Positions 9,575 through 18,574 of a DNA stretch of 52,340 nt are shown here, piece after piece. Every line of letters starts with the position of its first letter. Position 1 is the stretch's first letter. Both the position numbers and the translations under genes were made by a program. This DNA comes from Thermoflexibacter ruber (lineage in GTDB: Bacteria; Bacteroidota; Bacteroidia; Cytophagales; Thermoflexibacteraceae), in assembly GCF_900113045.1 (NCBI RefSeq), contig NZ_FONY01000039.1, forward strand, positions 1 to 52,340. Direction: 5' to 3'. Under the pieces are notes generated by a model, which worked only from the letters and a program-made list of their open reading frames with translations, was not told the DNA's origin and searched no databases.

Positions 9575-11421
9575 TTGATAAGGAAGTCTAGACCGTCTTT
9601 GATGTAAGTAGGAACATTGATACTATTCAAATCTTCGTTCATCTTATCTAAAAGATTAGAGGCAAATTCAGATTTGTAGTTTTCAATTTCGTTAAAAAAT
9701 GTATTTACATCTATATCATTTGCCCCTAATGAAGCCCTAAAAGTTGCAACCTTTTTACGACTACTTAATTTTTTCTTTGTCTTTTCAAGCACGTCGAGTA
9801 AGGCACTTTTCCCTATGCCTGATTTATTACTTTCTATCAAGTCCTTTTCAAAAGTTTCTTTTGTAGTAATTTGAATATCAATTAAATTACTCATAGTTGC
9901 ATAAGCACGTTTAAGAGCAACTGCACGATTTTTAGTTTGCTTATCAGTATCACTATCTGTAAATACCACACATTTTACAAAAAAGCCATTTTTAATTACT
10001 TTTAAAAAATGCTCAAAAGCAACACCATTAACATTTACCACAATACAATTTTCTTTTTCAAGCGTTTTGCCTGTAACCTTCTCAAAAAATTTGGGCATTA
10101 GTAGTTGCTCTGCAATGCCTTCTACTAAGATGATTTTTCTTGAAAAAAACATTGTGGATTTGGTAGCATCTAAATACTTTACCAAGTAGTTAATGCTTTC
10201 TTTATCTTTTTCAGTATCCAAACCATTAAGAATGTAATGCGATTTTATATTGTTTTCTTCTTTGAACAAAACCAACGTATTGGTTAAACTTAACTTTGAG
10301 GTGATGTGCGATGAGTGAGACGTAAGAATGAGTTGAAGATGTTTTTTATCTTTTCCAATACTTTCAATATTTTCAGCCAAATGGTTTTGCAAATTTGGGT
10401 GCAAATGGGCTTCGGGTTCTTCTATGGCAATAAAACGAAATGCCGTAAAATCTCTAATTTTTTGCTCTGCCTTTATTTTCTCATCCTCAATGATTTGTGA
10501 AAGCAATAATGAAATATAGAGCAAATTATTCCTGCCCAATCCATTTCTTTCTACACTAATCGGATTTGAGCCGTAGGTAAGGCTTAACTTTTTAAGAATT
10601 TCAGAAGTTTCAGGTGAGGTAAAATCAAAATCTATTTTATTTATCGTATTAGCATCTGCCAATGAAACTTTATCAAGTAATGTATTAACATCTTCTCTTA
10701 TATCTTTCAGATTTTGGTTATCTTCTTTCAGTTCCTTTGTTAAACTACCCAAAATTTCTTTGATTTTATCGTAGTTTGAAAGTTCTTTTCTGTTCAAAAT
10801 TTTGTAAAGCAACCGACTATCGCTATTAGCAACCAATTCCTTTTTGGCATCACGTAAAGCATCTAAAAATTCCATTTTGAGCATACGCAAAAAGTACATA
10901 TCACAGCGGTTTGACGTATCATCACCACCGTAAATAGTATATTCGTAAGCATCTATTGGAAAATCAATTGTTTGCCAATCTAATTTCGTTTTCTCTCTTT
11001 GCTTTTTTATCCATTCATCTTTCTTGAAACTCACTTGTGGTGAAAATTCATAAACAACTTTTGCCTCTGTTAATTCACGATTTATACACCAATCTGCTAC
11101 TATTGCGGCTTGTTCATCTGTGAAATCCTTTAAAAATGCCTCAATCTTGACAATAGGTAGTTCTATTTCATTTAAGTTAGAAATAGATGTATTAGCAACT
11201 TTCTCTTTTAATGATTTCACAACATCATAGTTGAAATCATCAATTTCCAAGAGACGCTTCTTGAAAATGGTTATTTCTTGGCTAAAAATCAACCCAATCG
11301 CATTTAGCAAATTAGTTTTTCCTACATTATTTTCGCCAATGATAAGCGTAAAAGGTTGTAAATCAAGTTCTAAACTTGAAAAATTGCGGTAATTTTGGAT
11401 TTTGAGTTTGCTGATATACAT
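9571..11421 (-). CDS. OLD-family ATPase/TOPRIM nuclease, Gabija GajA-like
   Basis: The product has 616 residues. An ABC-type ATPase half carries Walker A IIGENNVGKTN (about 28-38), Walker B AIEEPEAHLHPN (about 331-342) and a TSHSSHI switch. A TOPRIM half has ILVEGIAEQLLMP (Glu near 432) and the acidic TDSDTDK (near 489). This is the layout of class 2 OLD nucleases and GajA. An in-frame ATG 60 bases upstream (11481) exists. I prefer 11421 because MYISKLKIQNYRNF is the standard start of the ATPase fold and the upstream extension is unlike the family. It is coupled to the helicase by a four-base overlap. Stand-alone OLD nuclease function is the alternative, but the helicase partner favours Gabija. 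Confidence 0.85.
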   Translation of the reverse strand: MYISKLKIQNYRNFSSLELDLQPFTLIIGENNVGKTNLLNAIGLIFSQEITIFKKRLLEIDDFNYDVVKSLKEKVANTSISNLNEIELPIVKIEAFLKDFTDEQAAIVADWCINRELTEAKVVYEFSPQVSFKKDEWIKKQREKTKLDWQTIDFPIDAYEYTIYGGDDTSNRCDMYFLRMLKMEFLDALRDAKKELVANSDSRLLYKILNRKELSNYDKIKEILGSLTKELKEDNQNLKDIREDVNTLLDKVSLADANTINKIDFDFTSPETSEILKKLSLTYGSNPISVERNGLGRNNLLYISLLLSQIIEDEKIKAEQKIRDFTAFRFIAIEEPEAHLHPNLQNHLAENIESIGKDKKHLQLILTSHSSHITSKLSLTNTLVLFKEENNIKSHYILNGLDTEKDKESINYLVKYLDATKSTMFFSRKIILVEGIAEQLLMPKFFEKVTGKTLEKENCIVVNVNGVAFEHFLKVIKNGFFVKCVVFTDSDTDKQTKNRAVALKRAYATMSNLIDIQITTKETFEKDLIESNKSGIGKSALLDVLEKTKKKLSSRKKVATFRASLGANDIDVNTFFNEIENYKSEFASNLLDKMNEDLNSINVPTYIKDGLDFLIK

Positions 11422-11454
11422 ACTTTTTTGCTCTAAACTTATATGTAAATATAC

Positions 11455-11468
11455 TACACATTTGTGTA
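11455..11468. promoter_or_regulatory. Palindrome upstream of the Gabija-like pair
   Basis: TACACA-TT-TGTGTA is a perfect 6-base inverted repeat lying 34 bases before the nuclease ATG. It abuts TATATTTA on the minus strand (11446-11453), a one-mismatch -7 element. It could be an operator; no dedicated repressor gene is present. Confidence 0.3.
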
Positions 11469-11483
11469 AAGTAAAAATCATTC

Positions 11484-11935
11484 TTATATTTCGTCAAAAT
11501 CTTCCCTTGTGTCTAATTGGCTTTCGTCAATTTCTCGTGGTGTGGGGTTTGTGTCTCGTATCAGTTTTTCAAGGTCGTTGTACTAAAGTGGTGTAAAAAT
11601 CGGGGTTCTGTTTTTCGTCTTTTACCAAAACATCAATCGTATAATTTTGGTACAGATGTTCAGGTGAAGTAGGCAAATGGCTAATTTTTTCGCCTTTTTT
11701 GCGAATGTAAAAGTCGCCTCTTGCCTCACTGTTTTTGGCGTTGTTGACTCCTGCGGGTTTTTCTTTGATACGCAAGACTTCGTAACCCAAGCTTTCCAAA
11801 TACTGTTTCAAAAGCAGTTCGCTAACTGCTCCCATAATGTAGCCGTTGGCACTTGGGCTACTTCGTAAGGTTTGCAAAAATACGTTTGTGGTTACGCCAA
11901 TCTTTTTTTATAAATTCTTGAATTTCGTCTTGCAT
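11484..11935 (-). pseudogene. Frameshifted remnant of a restriction-endonuclease-like gene
   Basis: From the ATG at 11933-11935 the frame gives MQDEIQEFIKKDWRNHKRIF and then stops after NLTK. Shifting one base resumes SSPSANGYIMGAVSELLLKQ, with LGYEVLRIKEKPAG, NSEARGDFYI and on to DFYTTLV (about 11595). A second shift near 11575 then reads NDLEKLIRDTNPTPREIDES and ends DFDEI with stop at 11484-11486. Two frameshifts in one coherent protein mark it as decayed, and it is probably also shortened in the middle. I recall such proteins as partners of N-6 methylases in Bacteroidota restriction systems but cannot prove the family. It and the methylase remnant flank the Gabija-like pair. Confidence 0.6.
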
Positions 11936-11959
11936 TCTGATTGTTAAAGTTTTGGCAAA

Positions 11960-11989
11960 TTTAGCGGTTTTCTTTCAAATCACGCACAA
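11960..11989 (-). repeat. Right inverted end of the Gabija/restriction islet
   Basis: On the minus strand this reads TTGTGCGTGATTTG, nine bases, CGCTAAA. It matches the left end (7606-7635) at 13 of 14 and 7 of 7 conserved positions, with the same spacing and opposite orientation. Confidence 0.65.
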
Positions 11990-12001
11990 CGGAACAGTAG
12001 G

Positions 12002-12856
12002 TTACTTGTAGTTTTTGGCTACTTGCCTTGATGTTCCCAAACCTTCTATGCCTAACTCAACTATATCGCCTGCTTTGAGGTAAGTAGGGGGATTCATTCC
12101 CAAACCTACCCCCTCGGGGGTGCCTGTAGAAATAATGTCGCCCGGTAACAAGGTCATGAATTGGCTTATATAGCTGACTAAGAAAGGTACATAGAAAATC
12201 ATATCCGAAGTATTACTATTTTGTACCATTTTACCATTTACTTTGAGCCAAAGAGGCAAGTTGTTGGGATTAGGAATCTCATCTTTGGTAGCAATGAAAG
12301 GTCCCAAAGGAGCAAAAGTATCACAGCTTTTTCCTTTTACCCACTGCCCGCCACGCTCTATTTGGAAGGCTCTCTCGCTGTAATCGTTGTGCAGAGCATA
12401 ACCAAGCACATAATCCATTGCTTCACTTTCGCTTACATAGGAGGCTTTTTTCCCGATGACTACCGCCAACTCAACCTCCCAGTCTGTTTTTTCACTATTC
12501 TTAGGAATAATCAAATCATCATTAGCTCCACAAAGAGCCGTAGTAGATTTGAAAAAAATAATCGGCTCAGTAGGAATCTTTGCATTAGTTTCTAAGGCGT
12601 GTTTGCGATAGTTTAGCCCGATACAAATGATTTTACTTGGCTTGTACAAGGGTACGCCAAAGCGAGCCTCAACTGGTACAATAGGACATTTTGCAAAGTT
12701 AGCTTGTAGCCAATCTTTGAGGCGATTGATGCCATGATTTGTAAAAAACTCTTCGGAGTAATCCTCTCCAAACCCGCTTACATCTATTTTTAATCCGTCG
12801 GGCATGAGTACACCCGGTTTTTCCTTACCTACTTCTCCAAAACGAAATAATTTCAT
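12002..12856 (-). CDS. Fumarylacetoacetate hydrolase family protein
   Basis: This 284-residue protein has the FAH fold used by hydrolases, lyases and isomerases acting on beta-diketo or 2-oxo acids in sugar-acid and aromatic breakdown. The conserved core reads IICIGLNYRKHA, FFKSTTALCG, DWEVELAVVIG (metal-binding acidic residues), HNDYSERAFQ, KSCDTFAPLGP and STGTPEGVGLG. The closest annotated relatives I recall are ureidoglycolate lyase-like and 2,4-diketo-3-deoxy-L-fuconate hydrolase enzymes; the exact substrate cannot be read. The start is the ATG at 12856, since an upstream in-frame TTG adds only two residues. It stands alone between the defence islet and the efflux operon. Confidence 0.85.
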   Translation of the reverse strand: MKLFRFGEVGKEKPGVLMPDGLKIDVSGFGEDYSEEFFTNHGINRLKDWLQANFAKCPIVPVEARFGVPLYKPSKIICIGLNYRKHALETNAKIPTEPIIFFKSTTALCGANDDLIIPKNSEKTDWEVELAVVIGKKASYVSESEAMDYVLGYALHNDYSERAFQIERGGQWVKGKSCDTFAPLGPFIATKDEIPNPNNLPLWLKVNGKMVQNSNTSDMIFYVPFLVSYISQFMTLLPGDIISTGTPEGVGLGMNPPTYLKAGDIVELGIEGLGTSRQVAKNYK

Positions 12857-12896
12857 AGTCAATGAGTTAGTTTTAATGATAGATTTCTCTTGAAAG

Positions 12897-12904
12897 CAAA
12901 AATA
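12897..12904 (-). promoter_or_regulatory. Candidate -7 element for the FAH-family gene
   Basis: TATTTTTG on the minus strand matches TAnnTTTG fully and lies 40 bases before the ATG. No TTTG is found at the -33 position. Confidence 0.4.
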
Positions 12905-12982
12905 AGTTATTTTTATTCTATAAATAGATAAATATTGACAAATTAAAAATCTTTCAGAGAGTCATACTTTGCCATCTATCAT

Positions 12983-15900
12983 TTACTTCCTTTTTCTACT
13001 TTTCCAATCCAAGAAATAATACAAAGTAGGAATAATAAAAGGAACGAAAATAAGCGTAGTAGTTAGCCCACCAATAATAACCGTCGCCAGAGGTCTTTGC
13101 ACGTCTGAGCCTATACCTGTGGAACGTGCTGCGGGAATTAAACCTATGATAGCTACGAAAAGCATCATTAGAATAGGACGAAGCTCGTGGACAGAGGCTT
13201 GCAAGACCAATTTTTTAAAGTCGTAAAAACCAGCCTTTTTCTTGCGTTCATACGCCGAAACGAGTAGTACACCTGCCATAACTGATACTCCAAAAAGAGA
13301 AACAAAACCTACCCCTGCCGAAACATTGAAGTTGTAGCCTCGCATCAATAAAGCTATGACACCTCCCAAAGCAGCTAAAGGCACGCAAAGAATAGTGATT
13401 AAAGTATCTTGCAAGTTGCGGTAGAGGGTAAAAAGTAAAACCCCCACTAAGACAAAAGTCAAAGGAATCACTAACATCAATCTCTTTCCTGCGCGTTCTA
13501 AGTTTTCAAACTGACCTCCATACTCGATGCTGTATCCTTTGGGCAGGTGAATTTGTGCGTCTATTTTTTTCTGACATTCTGCCACAAAGCCGCCCTGGTC
13601 GCGCCCTCTGACATTAGTGCGAACAGCTATCAATCTTTTTCCATTTAAGCGAGTGATATTAGTTTGCCCATCTATGAGTTTGATTTCTGCCAGTTGGTAA
13701 AGCGGAATCCTTGCCCCAGAGGGAGAGTTGATAAGTAAATTTTTAATGACATCTATGTTATCTCTGTACTCGGGTAAAAAACGAATTTTGATGTCAAAAC
13801 GCCTTGCCCCTTCATAAACAGTTCCGATGATTTTCCCTCCAATAGCTGCCTCTATCATCAACTGTATATCACTGACATTGATGCCATAGCGAGCTGCACT
13901 TTCTCTGTCTATTTCTATACTCAACTGCGTTTGTATGCCTTCTTGCTCTATGCCTGTTTCACTTGCTCCTTGTATTTCTCTAACAATACTTACAATGCTA
14001 TCTGCGGTTTTTCGCATCAAAGTCAGGTCATCACCTATAATAGAAATTGCTAAATCTGCGGCACTGCCCGTTACTACTTCCGAAACTTGGTCTATGATAG
14101 GTTGCCCGAAGGAAAAATAAGCACCGGGGAGAGCAGTTTGTAACTCATAGCGAATTTGGCTAATGAGTTCCTGCTTGGTGGTGTCCGCAGCCCAAAGCGA
14201 ATAATCTTTGAGGCTTATCATAATTTCAGTACGGTTTGGAGCGAAGGGGTCAGTGCCATCGTCATTGCGTCCTGTTTGGGTAAATACATTTTTGACTTGG
14301 GTGTGTTTAGAAATCACCTTGCGAATAATTGGGGCAATTTTGGCATTTTCTTGGATAGAAACCCCCGATGGCAAGAAGCAGCGAGCAAAAATAGAGCCTT
14401 CATCTAACTCAGGTAAAAACTCCGTTCCCACTTGTGGCAAAACGGTCAAGTAAATAAAAATTACTCCTCCAAAAGTAGCTATTAGAAATGGCTTACAGTA
14501 AGTTAGCAAAAGAGGCAGTAATTTTTCATATCCTTTTTCTAACCAAACAAGCAGGTAGTTTTTAATATTGAGCCTACGTTTTTTCTTCAGATAATTTTTA
14601 TATGCCAAAGAAATCAGCACAGGAATAATGGTCAAAGCACAAATCAGCCCTCCGATGACACCAAAAGAAAGCGTGTAAGCCATAGGCGAAAATAGCTTAC
14701 CCTCTACCCTTTGCAAGGTAAAAAGAGGAAGATAAGCCAAGATAATAATGAGTACAGTAAAGAAAATTTCCTGCCCAATTTCTTTAGCAGAAATCTCGCA
14801 TAAGTCCCTGACTACCAAGTCTTGTGCATCTCTTTTTTCCTCAGCTTCCTTTACTTTTCTTACCAAAGCTGCCGCCATGACACAAGCCCCATCTACGATT
14901 ATCCCAAAGTCAATCGCCCCCAAAGAAAGCAAGTTGGCAGGAATCCCTACCAACTGCATCATGAGAAAGGCAAAAAGCAAGGAAATGGGAATAGTAATCG
15001 CCACAATCAAAGCACTGCGAAGGCTACTGAGAAAAAATATCAGCACCACTACTACAATGATAAGCCCTTCTATCAAGGTATGTGAAACGGTTTTGAGTGT
15101 ATAACCCACCAATTCTGCACGACTGTAAATAATCCGAAGGCGAATCCCATTAGGCAGTTCATTGGTTTGGAGTTCTTGAATCTTAGCTTGCAATTTCTTG
15201 AGCAGTTCCGAAGGATTTTCTCCCCTGATAGCCAATACGATACCTTCTGTTCCTGTATTGGAGTCAATATCTTCCTCTGTTACAGTATATCCAAAAATTC
15301 CTGAAGGATTAGGTGGAGCGATTTCTATTTTGGCAACATCTCTCATAAAAATAGGCACGCCGTCCACCGCTTTGACTACAATATTCTCAATGTCTTTTTC
15401 ATTCCGCAATGTGCCAATGCCTCTAACTGCAAAGCCCTGTCCACCCCTTTGGATAACATTTCCACCTGTATTTTTGTTATTTTTTTCTACGGCATCTATC
15501 AAGTCATTTAAGTTCAAATCGTAGTGTTTCAACTGCTCAGGGCTGGTCAGGATATGAAACTCTTTGATAGGTCCGCCAAAAGTAGTAACGTCTGCCACAC
15601 CTTGCACTTGCAAAAGAGCGGGTTTAATCACCCAATCTTGTAAAGTACGAATCTCCATTGGTGTAAAATCCCCCTTGTTTTCCACAATATAGCGGAAAAT
15701 TTCTCCCACAGGGGTAGTCAAAGGCGCAAGTTCTGGCTGTACCTCATCGGGAATCTCTGCTGCTTGTAGTTTTTCCAAGACTACCTGCCGAGCATAAAAA
15801 TCGTCAGTGCCGTCGGTAAAAGTAAGCTGTACTACCGACAAGCCAAAAATAGTCCGAGAACGGCGAGAAAGCACTCGTGGCACACTGTTCAACGCTCTTT

Positions 15901-16108
15901 CTATGGGAATAGTAACCTGCTGTTCTACCTCCTCGGCGGCTCGCCCCTCATAGGTCGTAATGATAGTTACGTTGGTATCGGAAATATCGGGGTATGCCTC
16001 AATTTTTAGCTCTGTGAAAGCATAATAGCCAACCAGCATCAATGCCAAAGCCCCAATAATCACTGTGGCGGGGTTGCGAAAAGAAAATATTAGTATCTTG
16101 TTTATCAC
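12983..16108 (-). CDS. CusA/CzcA-type heavy-metal efflux RND pump
   Basis: This 1041-residue inner-membrane transporter belongs to the heavy-metal RND family, which exports divalent or monovalent metal ions by proton antiport. It shows the family start INKILIFSFRNP, a membrane segment at about 13-33, porter loops with EAYPDISD, and the long membrane block around 345-500 and 840-1030. The start codon is GTG (16106-16108). In membrane helix 4 the family motif DFGxxxDGAxxxxEN reads DFGIIVDGACVMAAA. Asp400 and Asp406 are kept, but the third acidic position is Ala413. Upstream genes encode the adaptor and outer-membrane channel, so it is the last gene of a tripartite efflux operon. The metal cannot be assigned. 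Confidence 0.92.
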   Translation of the reverse strand: MINKILIFSFRNPATVIIGALALMLVGYYAFTELKIEAYPDISDTNVTIITTYEGRAAEEVEQQVTIPIERALNSVPRVLSRRSRTIFGLSVVQLTFTDGTDDFYARQVVLEKLQAAEIPDEVQPELAPLTTPVGEIFRYIVENKGDFTPMEIRTLQDWVIKPALLQVQGVADVTTFGGPIKEFHILTSPEQLKHYDLNLNDLIDAVEKNNKNTGGNVIQRGGQGFAVRGIGTLRNEKDIENIVVKAVDGVPIFMRDVAKIEIAPPNPSGIFGYTVTEEDIDSNTGTEGIVLAIRGENPSELLKKLQAKIQELQTNELPNGIRLRIIYSRAELVGYTLKTVSHTLIEGLIIVVVVLIFFLSSLRSALIVAITIPISLLFAFLMMQLVGIPANLLSLGAIDFGIIVDGACVMAAALVRKVKEAEEKRDAQDLVVRDLCEISAKEIGQEIFFTVLIIILAYLPLFTLQRVEGKLFSPMAYTLSFGVIGGLICALTIIPVLISLAYKNYLKKKRRLNIKNYLLVWLEKGYEKLLPLLLTYCKPFLIATFGGVIFIYLTVLPQVGTEFLPELDEGSIFARCFLPSGVSIQENAKIAPIIRKVISKHTQVKNVFTQTGRNDDGTDPFAPNRTEIMISLKDYSLWAADTTKQELISQIRYELQTALPGAYFSFGQPIIDQVSEVVTGSAADLAISIIGDDLTLMRKTADSIVSIVREIQGASETGIEQEGIQTQLSIEIDRESAARYGINVSDIQLMIEAAIGGKIIGTVYEGARRFDIKIRFLPEYRDNIDVIKNLLINSPSGARIPLYQLAEIKLIDGQTNITRLNGKRLIAVRTNVRGRDQGGFVAECQKKIDAQIHLPKGYSIEYGGQFENLERAGKRLMLVIPLTFVLVGVLLFTLYRNLQDTLITILCVPLAALGGVIALLMRGYNFNVSAGVGFVSLFGVSVMAGVLLVSAYERKKKAGFYDFKKLVLQASVHELRPILMMLFVAIIGLIPAARSTGIGSDVQRPLATVIIGGLTTTLIFVPFIIPTLYYFLDWKSRKRK

Positions 16109-16196
16109 TTTTTTTAATGACTAATTGCAAAATTTTAATTACTAATTAAGAATGACTAATTTATATTTTAATCATTCCAGATTCCTCATTTCTAAA

Positions 16197-17156
16197 TCAA
16201 TACCCAAAACTGAACCCTTTGAGCAGTATTACGTTGGAAATAACCACACTATCTCCTTCGCTTACCCCACTTTTTAAAATTGTATATTCACCGATTTGCT
16301 TTTCTGTTAGTACCTCGCTACGCTGGAAAACATTGCCTTTTCTTTTAAAAATATAGGTTTTGCCCTCTACAGTAACTAAGGAAGTATTAGGCACGGCTAT
16401 TTTATCGCTTTCCATGATGCCAAAGCGAGCTTCTGCAAACATTCCGGGTTTGAACTTCTCATCTCTATTTGGGAGCGCAATTCTTACGTTTACCGTTCGA
16501 GTATTGGGGTTCAGCACTTCGCCAATAGCTACAATTCTACCTTCAAAAAATTCATTGCTATAAGATTTGAACTCTATTTGGCTGGTATTTCCTACTCTGA
16601 TGTAGCGCAGGTCTGGCTCTGCGACACTTGCTACTATCCAAGCTGTATTAGGCGGGGCAGATTTGAGTTCGGAGGGTTTGTAGCCAAAAACTCGCAAGCG
16701 AGTTTCCCCTTCGAGCATCTCATTTTGTGCTTCAATCATACCTGTTTTCGCTTCTAAGAGTTCCCTACCCGTTGCTGCACCATTTTTATACATATCTTGT
16801 ACCCTTGTATAAAACTCAGTATCTCTATTAAAGTGTGCAACGCTCTGCAAATAAGCACTATACAGTTGGGTAATTTCAGGATTCTCGAAAAGAATAATTT
16901 TGTTCTCCTCGCCTCCTGCCCCTGCATAAATGGTAGCGGCAACTTTGGCGGGTGCTTCTACCTTGCCTTCTAAAGAACGTTTGGAAGCATACCAAGTATC
17001 GAAATAAGGAGGTAAAGACGCAAAAATGATTTGCGTGCCATTCTCTTTGATTTGTGGTTTTTCTGCTTTTTGCACTTGGAAAGCTGGTTTGTCCTTACTT
17101 TCACAAGCAAAAAGTAAAAAACTCAAAATGAATATTTTATACGATTTCATTGCCAT
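16197..17156 (-). CDS. Efflux RND periplasmic adaptor (CusB/HlyD-like lipoprotein)
   Basis: The 319-residue protein has a lipoprotein signal (LLFACES, lipidated Cys18), so it should be anchored in a membrane facing the periplasm. The middle part is helical (about 105-135), flanked by a barrel-type region with EARFGIMESDKIAVPNTSL near 240-258. This is the membrane-fusion domain typical of CusB-like adaptors. It is shorter than CusB and lacks an obvious N-terminal metal-binding Met cluster. A lipoyl-type half before the hairpin is weakly recognisable. It lies between the channel gene (41-base gap) and the pump gene (88-base gap), all co-directional, and would link the two in one complex. Confidence 0.85.
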   Translation of the reverse strand: MAMKSYKIFILSFLLFACESKDKPAFQVQKAEKPQIKENGTQIIFASLPPYFDTWYASKRSLEGKVEAPAKVAATIYAGAGGEENKIILFENPEITQLYSAYLQSVAHFNRDTEFYTRVQDMYKNGAATGRELLEAKTGMIEAQNEMLEGETRLRVFGYKPSELKSAPPNTAWIVASVAEPDLRYIRVGNTSQIEFKSYSNEFFEGRIVAIGEVLNPNTRTVNVRIALPNRDEKFKPGMFAEARFGIMESDKIAVPNTSLVTVEGKTYIFKRKGNVFQRSEVLTEKQIGEYTILKSGVSEGDSVVISNVILLKGFSFGY

Positions 17157-17197
17157 TCTATTATTCTTAATTTAAAATAATTTTCAAACCATTCCAT

Positions 17198-18457
17198 TTA
17201 TTCCACTAACTGTTGAATCCAGCCACTTACATAAAGCAGATGAATGTATTTTTTCTGCAAATCTTGTAAGGCTTCGTTGTAAAATTGCTGAGTATCAAAG
17301 AAGGTGCGTTGGGCTTCTAAGTAGTCAATGATGGTGGTATTTCCTTTCAGGTAAGCATAACGAACAGTATTGACTACCAGCCTTGACTTATCGACAATGT
17401 TACTAAATCTGGTTAGATTTTGCTTAGCTGTTTGATATAAATTATAGGCATTGAGGATTTCTATTTGGGCTTGTTGTTGGCTTGTGCTAAGTTGGAGTTC
17501 GGCTTGTTGTTTGATTACTTTTGATTTTTGGATTTCACCTTGGTTGCGGTCAAAAAGTGGGATAGGTAAGGTGGCAAAAATGCCTGCATACATAATGCTG
17601 TTTTGCGGATTGATGATGATGCCCAGTTCAGGTTGGGGATATTTGAGTGCCTCTTGCAGTTTGATATTACTTTCTGCGGTGATAATAGCTTGCTGATTTA
17701 CTTGAATATCTGTACGTTGTCTAAAACCTAAGGCTAAGAGGCTATCTAAGGTCTGTGGCAAATTTTGGAAATCGAGGTCGACCTCTGTAACATTTACGCT
17801 GTCATTTCTGCCAAGCAAAAAAGCCAAAGACTTGCTTTGGGTGGAAAACAAACGTTCTGTACTAAGAATCTCGAGTTGGTACTGCTCTGAAAGAATCTGA
17901 GTACGAGTGAGTTCCGAAGGTAAAATGACTTCGTTCTTCAAGCGATTTTCATTGATTCGCACCAACGTATCCACATTATTTTTTGTTTCTGTTAGTAAGA
18001 TAAGTTTTTGTTGTAAAATCCATGTATCTAACCACAAATTAGCTACTTCATACACCAAGTTTCTTTTTAAATCTTCATTGCTTTTCGTTATCAAATTTAC
18101 ATTTTCCTTTGCAAAATCTATTTTTCGTTGTCTTTGTTGTTTTACATAAAAAGTTTGCGTGAATTGCCACCAGTCTTGTCTATTCCTCCCACTAATCAAA
18201 AAGGAGGAGTTATCAGCAAATTGCCCTTTATCAAAAAGCAATAAAGTCTGATTATTAAGCTGAGGATTATATTTTAGCCCTGCGGTAATTATATCACTTT
18301 GGGAAATGGGTATATTATATTGAGCAATTTTCAAATAGGGGTGATTCAGTGCGGCTTGTTTAATCGCTTGGCGAAGGGAAAAAGAGGACTGCGCATAAGA
18401 TGCTATACTGAATAGTATATACACACCTATAAATTTAATCATGAAAATATATTTCAT
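17198..18457 (-). CDS. TolC-family outer-membrane efflux channel
   Basis: The 419-residue protein has a signal peptide ending SIASYAQ and two long alpha-helical repeats with the TolC/OEP pattern: LRQAIKQAALNHPYLKIAQ at the N-terminus, LPSELTRTQILSEQYQLEI in the middle, and YLKGNTTIIDYLEAQRTFFD near the end. It forms the outer-membrane duct of the tripartite pump and is the first gene of the efflux operon. A -7 promoter element lies about 50 bases upstream. The start at 18457 is kept although a second Met follows at residue 6. In many Bacteroidota the channel is fused to the pump; here it is separate. Confidence 0.9.
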   Translation of the reverse strand: MKYIFMIKFIGVYILFSIASYAQSSFSLRQAIKQAALNHPYLKIAQYNIPISQSDIITAGLKYNPQLNNQTLLLFDKGQFADNSSFLISGRNRQDWWQFTQTFYVKQQRQRKIDFAKENVNLITKSNEDLKRNLVYEVANLWLDTWILQQKLILLTETKNNVDTLVRINENRLKNEVILPSELTRTQILSEQYQLEILSTERLFSTQSKSLAFLLGRNDSVNVTEVDLDFQNLPQTLDSLLALGFRQRTDIQVNQQAIITAESNIKLQEALKYPQPELGIIINPQNSIMYAGIFATLPIPLFDRNQGEIQKSKVIKQQAELQLSTSQQQAQIEILNAYNLYQTAKQNLTRFSNIVDKSRLVVNTVRYAYLKGNTTIIDYLEAQRTFFDTQQFYNEALQDLQKKYIHLLYVSGWIQQLVE

Positions 18458-18508
18458 TGGTTAAGCAATTAACTGTAAAAATAGCTTTGATTAGTGAATG
18501 GTACGATG

Positions 18509-18516
18509 CAAAAGTA
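18509..18516 (-). promoter_or_regulatory. Candidate -7 element of the efflux operon
   Basis: TACTTTTG on the minus strand fully matches TAnnTTTG. It lies 51 bases before the channel-gene ATG in an A/T-rich spacer. No good -33 TTTG was seen. Confidence 0.45.
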
Positions 18517-18574
18517 AAATTTTATATTTAAAAATAAATTTATACTCTTTTAGAGGTATTTCCTATTTATTTTT

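Noticed and set aside
7994-11421. Nuclease-helicase pair considered as a RecBCD/AddAB-type repair unit
   Set aside because: The nuclease is OLD/TOPRIM type rather than PD-(D/E)XK, and the helicase is short; the layout fits Gabija.
11422-11481. Upstream ATG of the OLD-type nuclease
   Set aside because: The 20 extra residues do not fit the family, and the domain begins exactly at the ATG at 11421.
14748-15104. Long open frames on the plus strand inside the metal pump gene (also 14156-14453 and 15198-15524)
   Set aside because: They lie antisense to a complete, well-conserved pump gene, have no family resemblance and no leader features.
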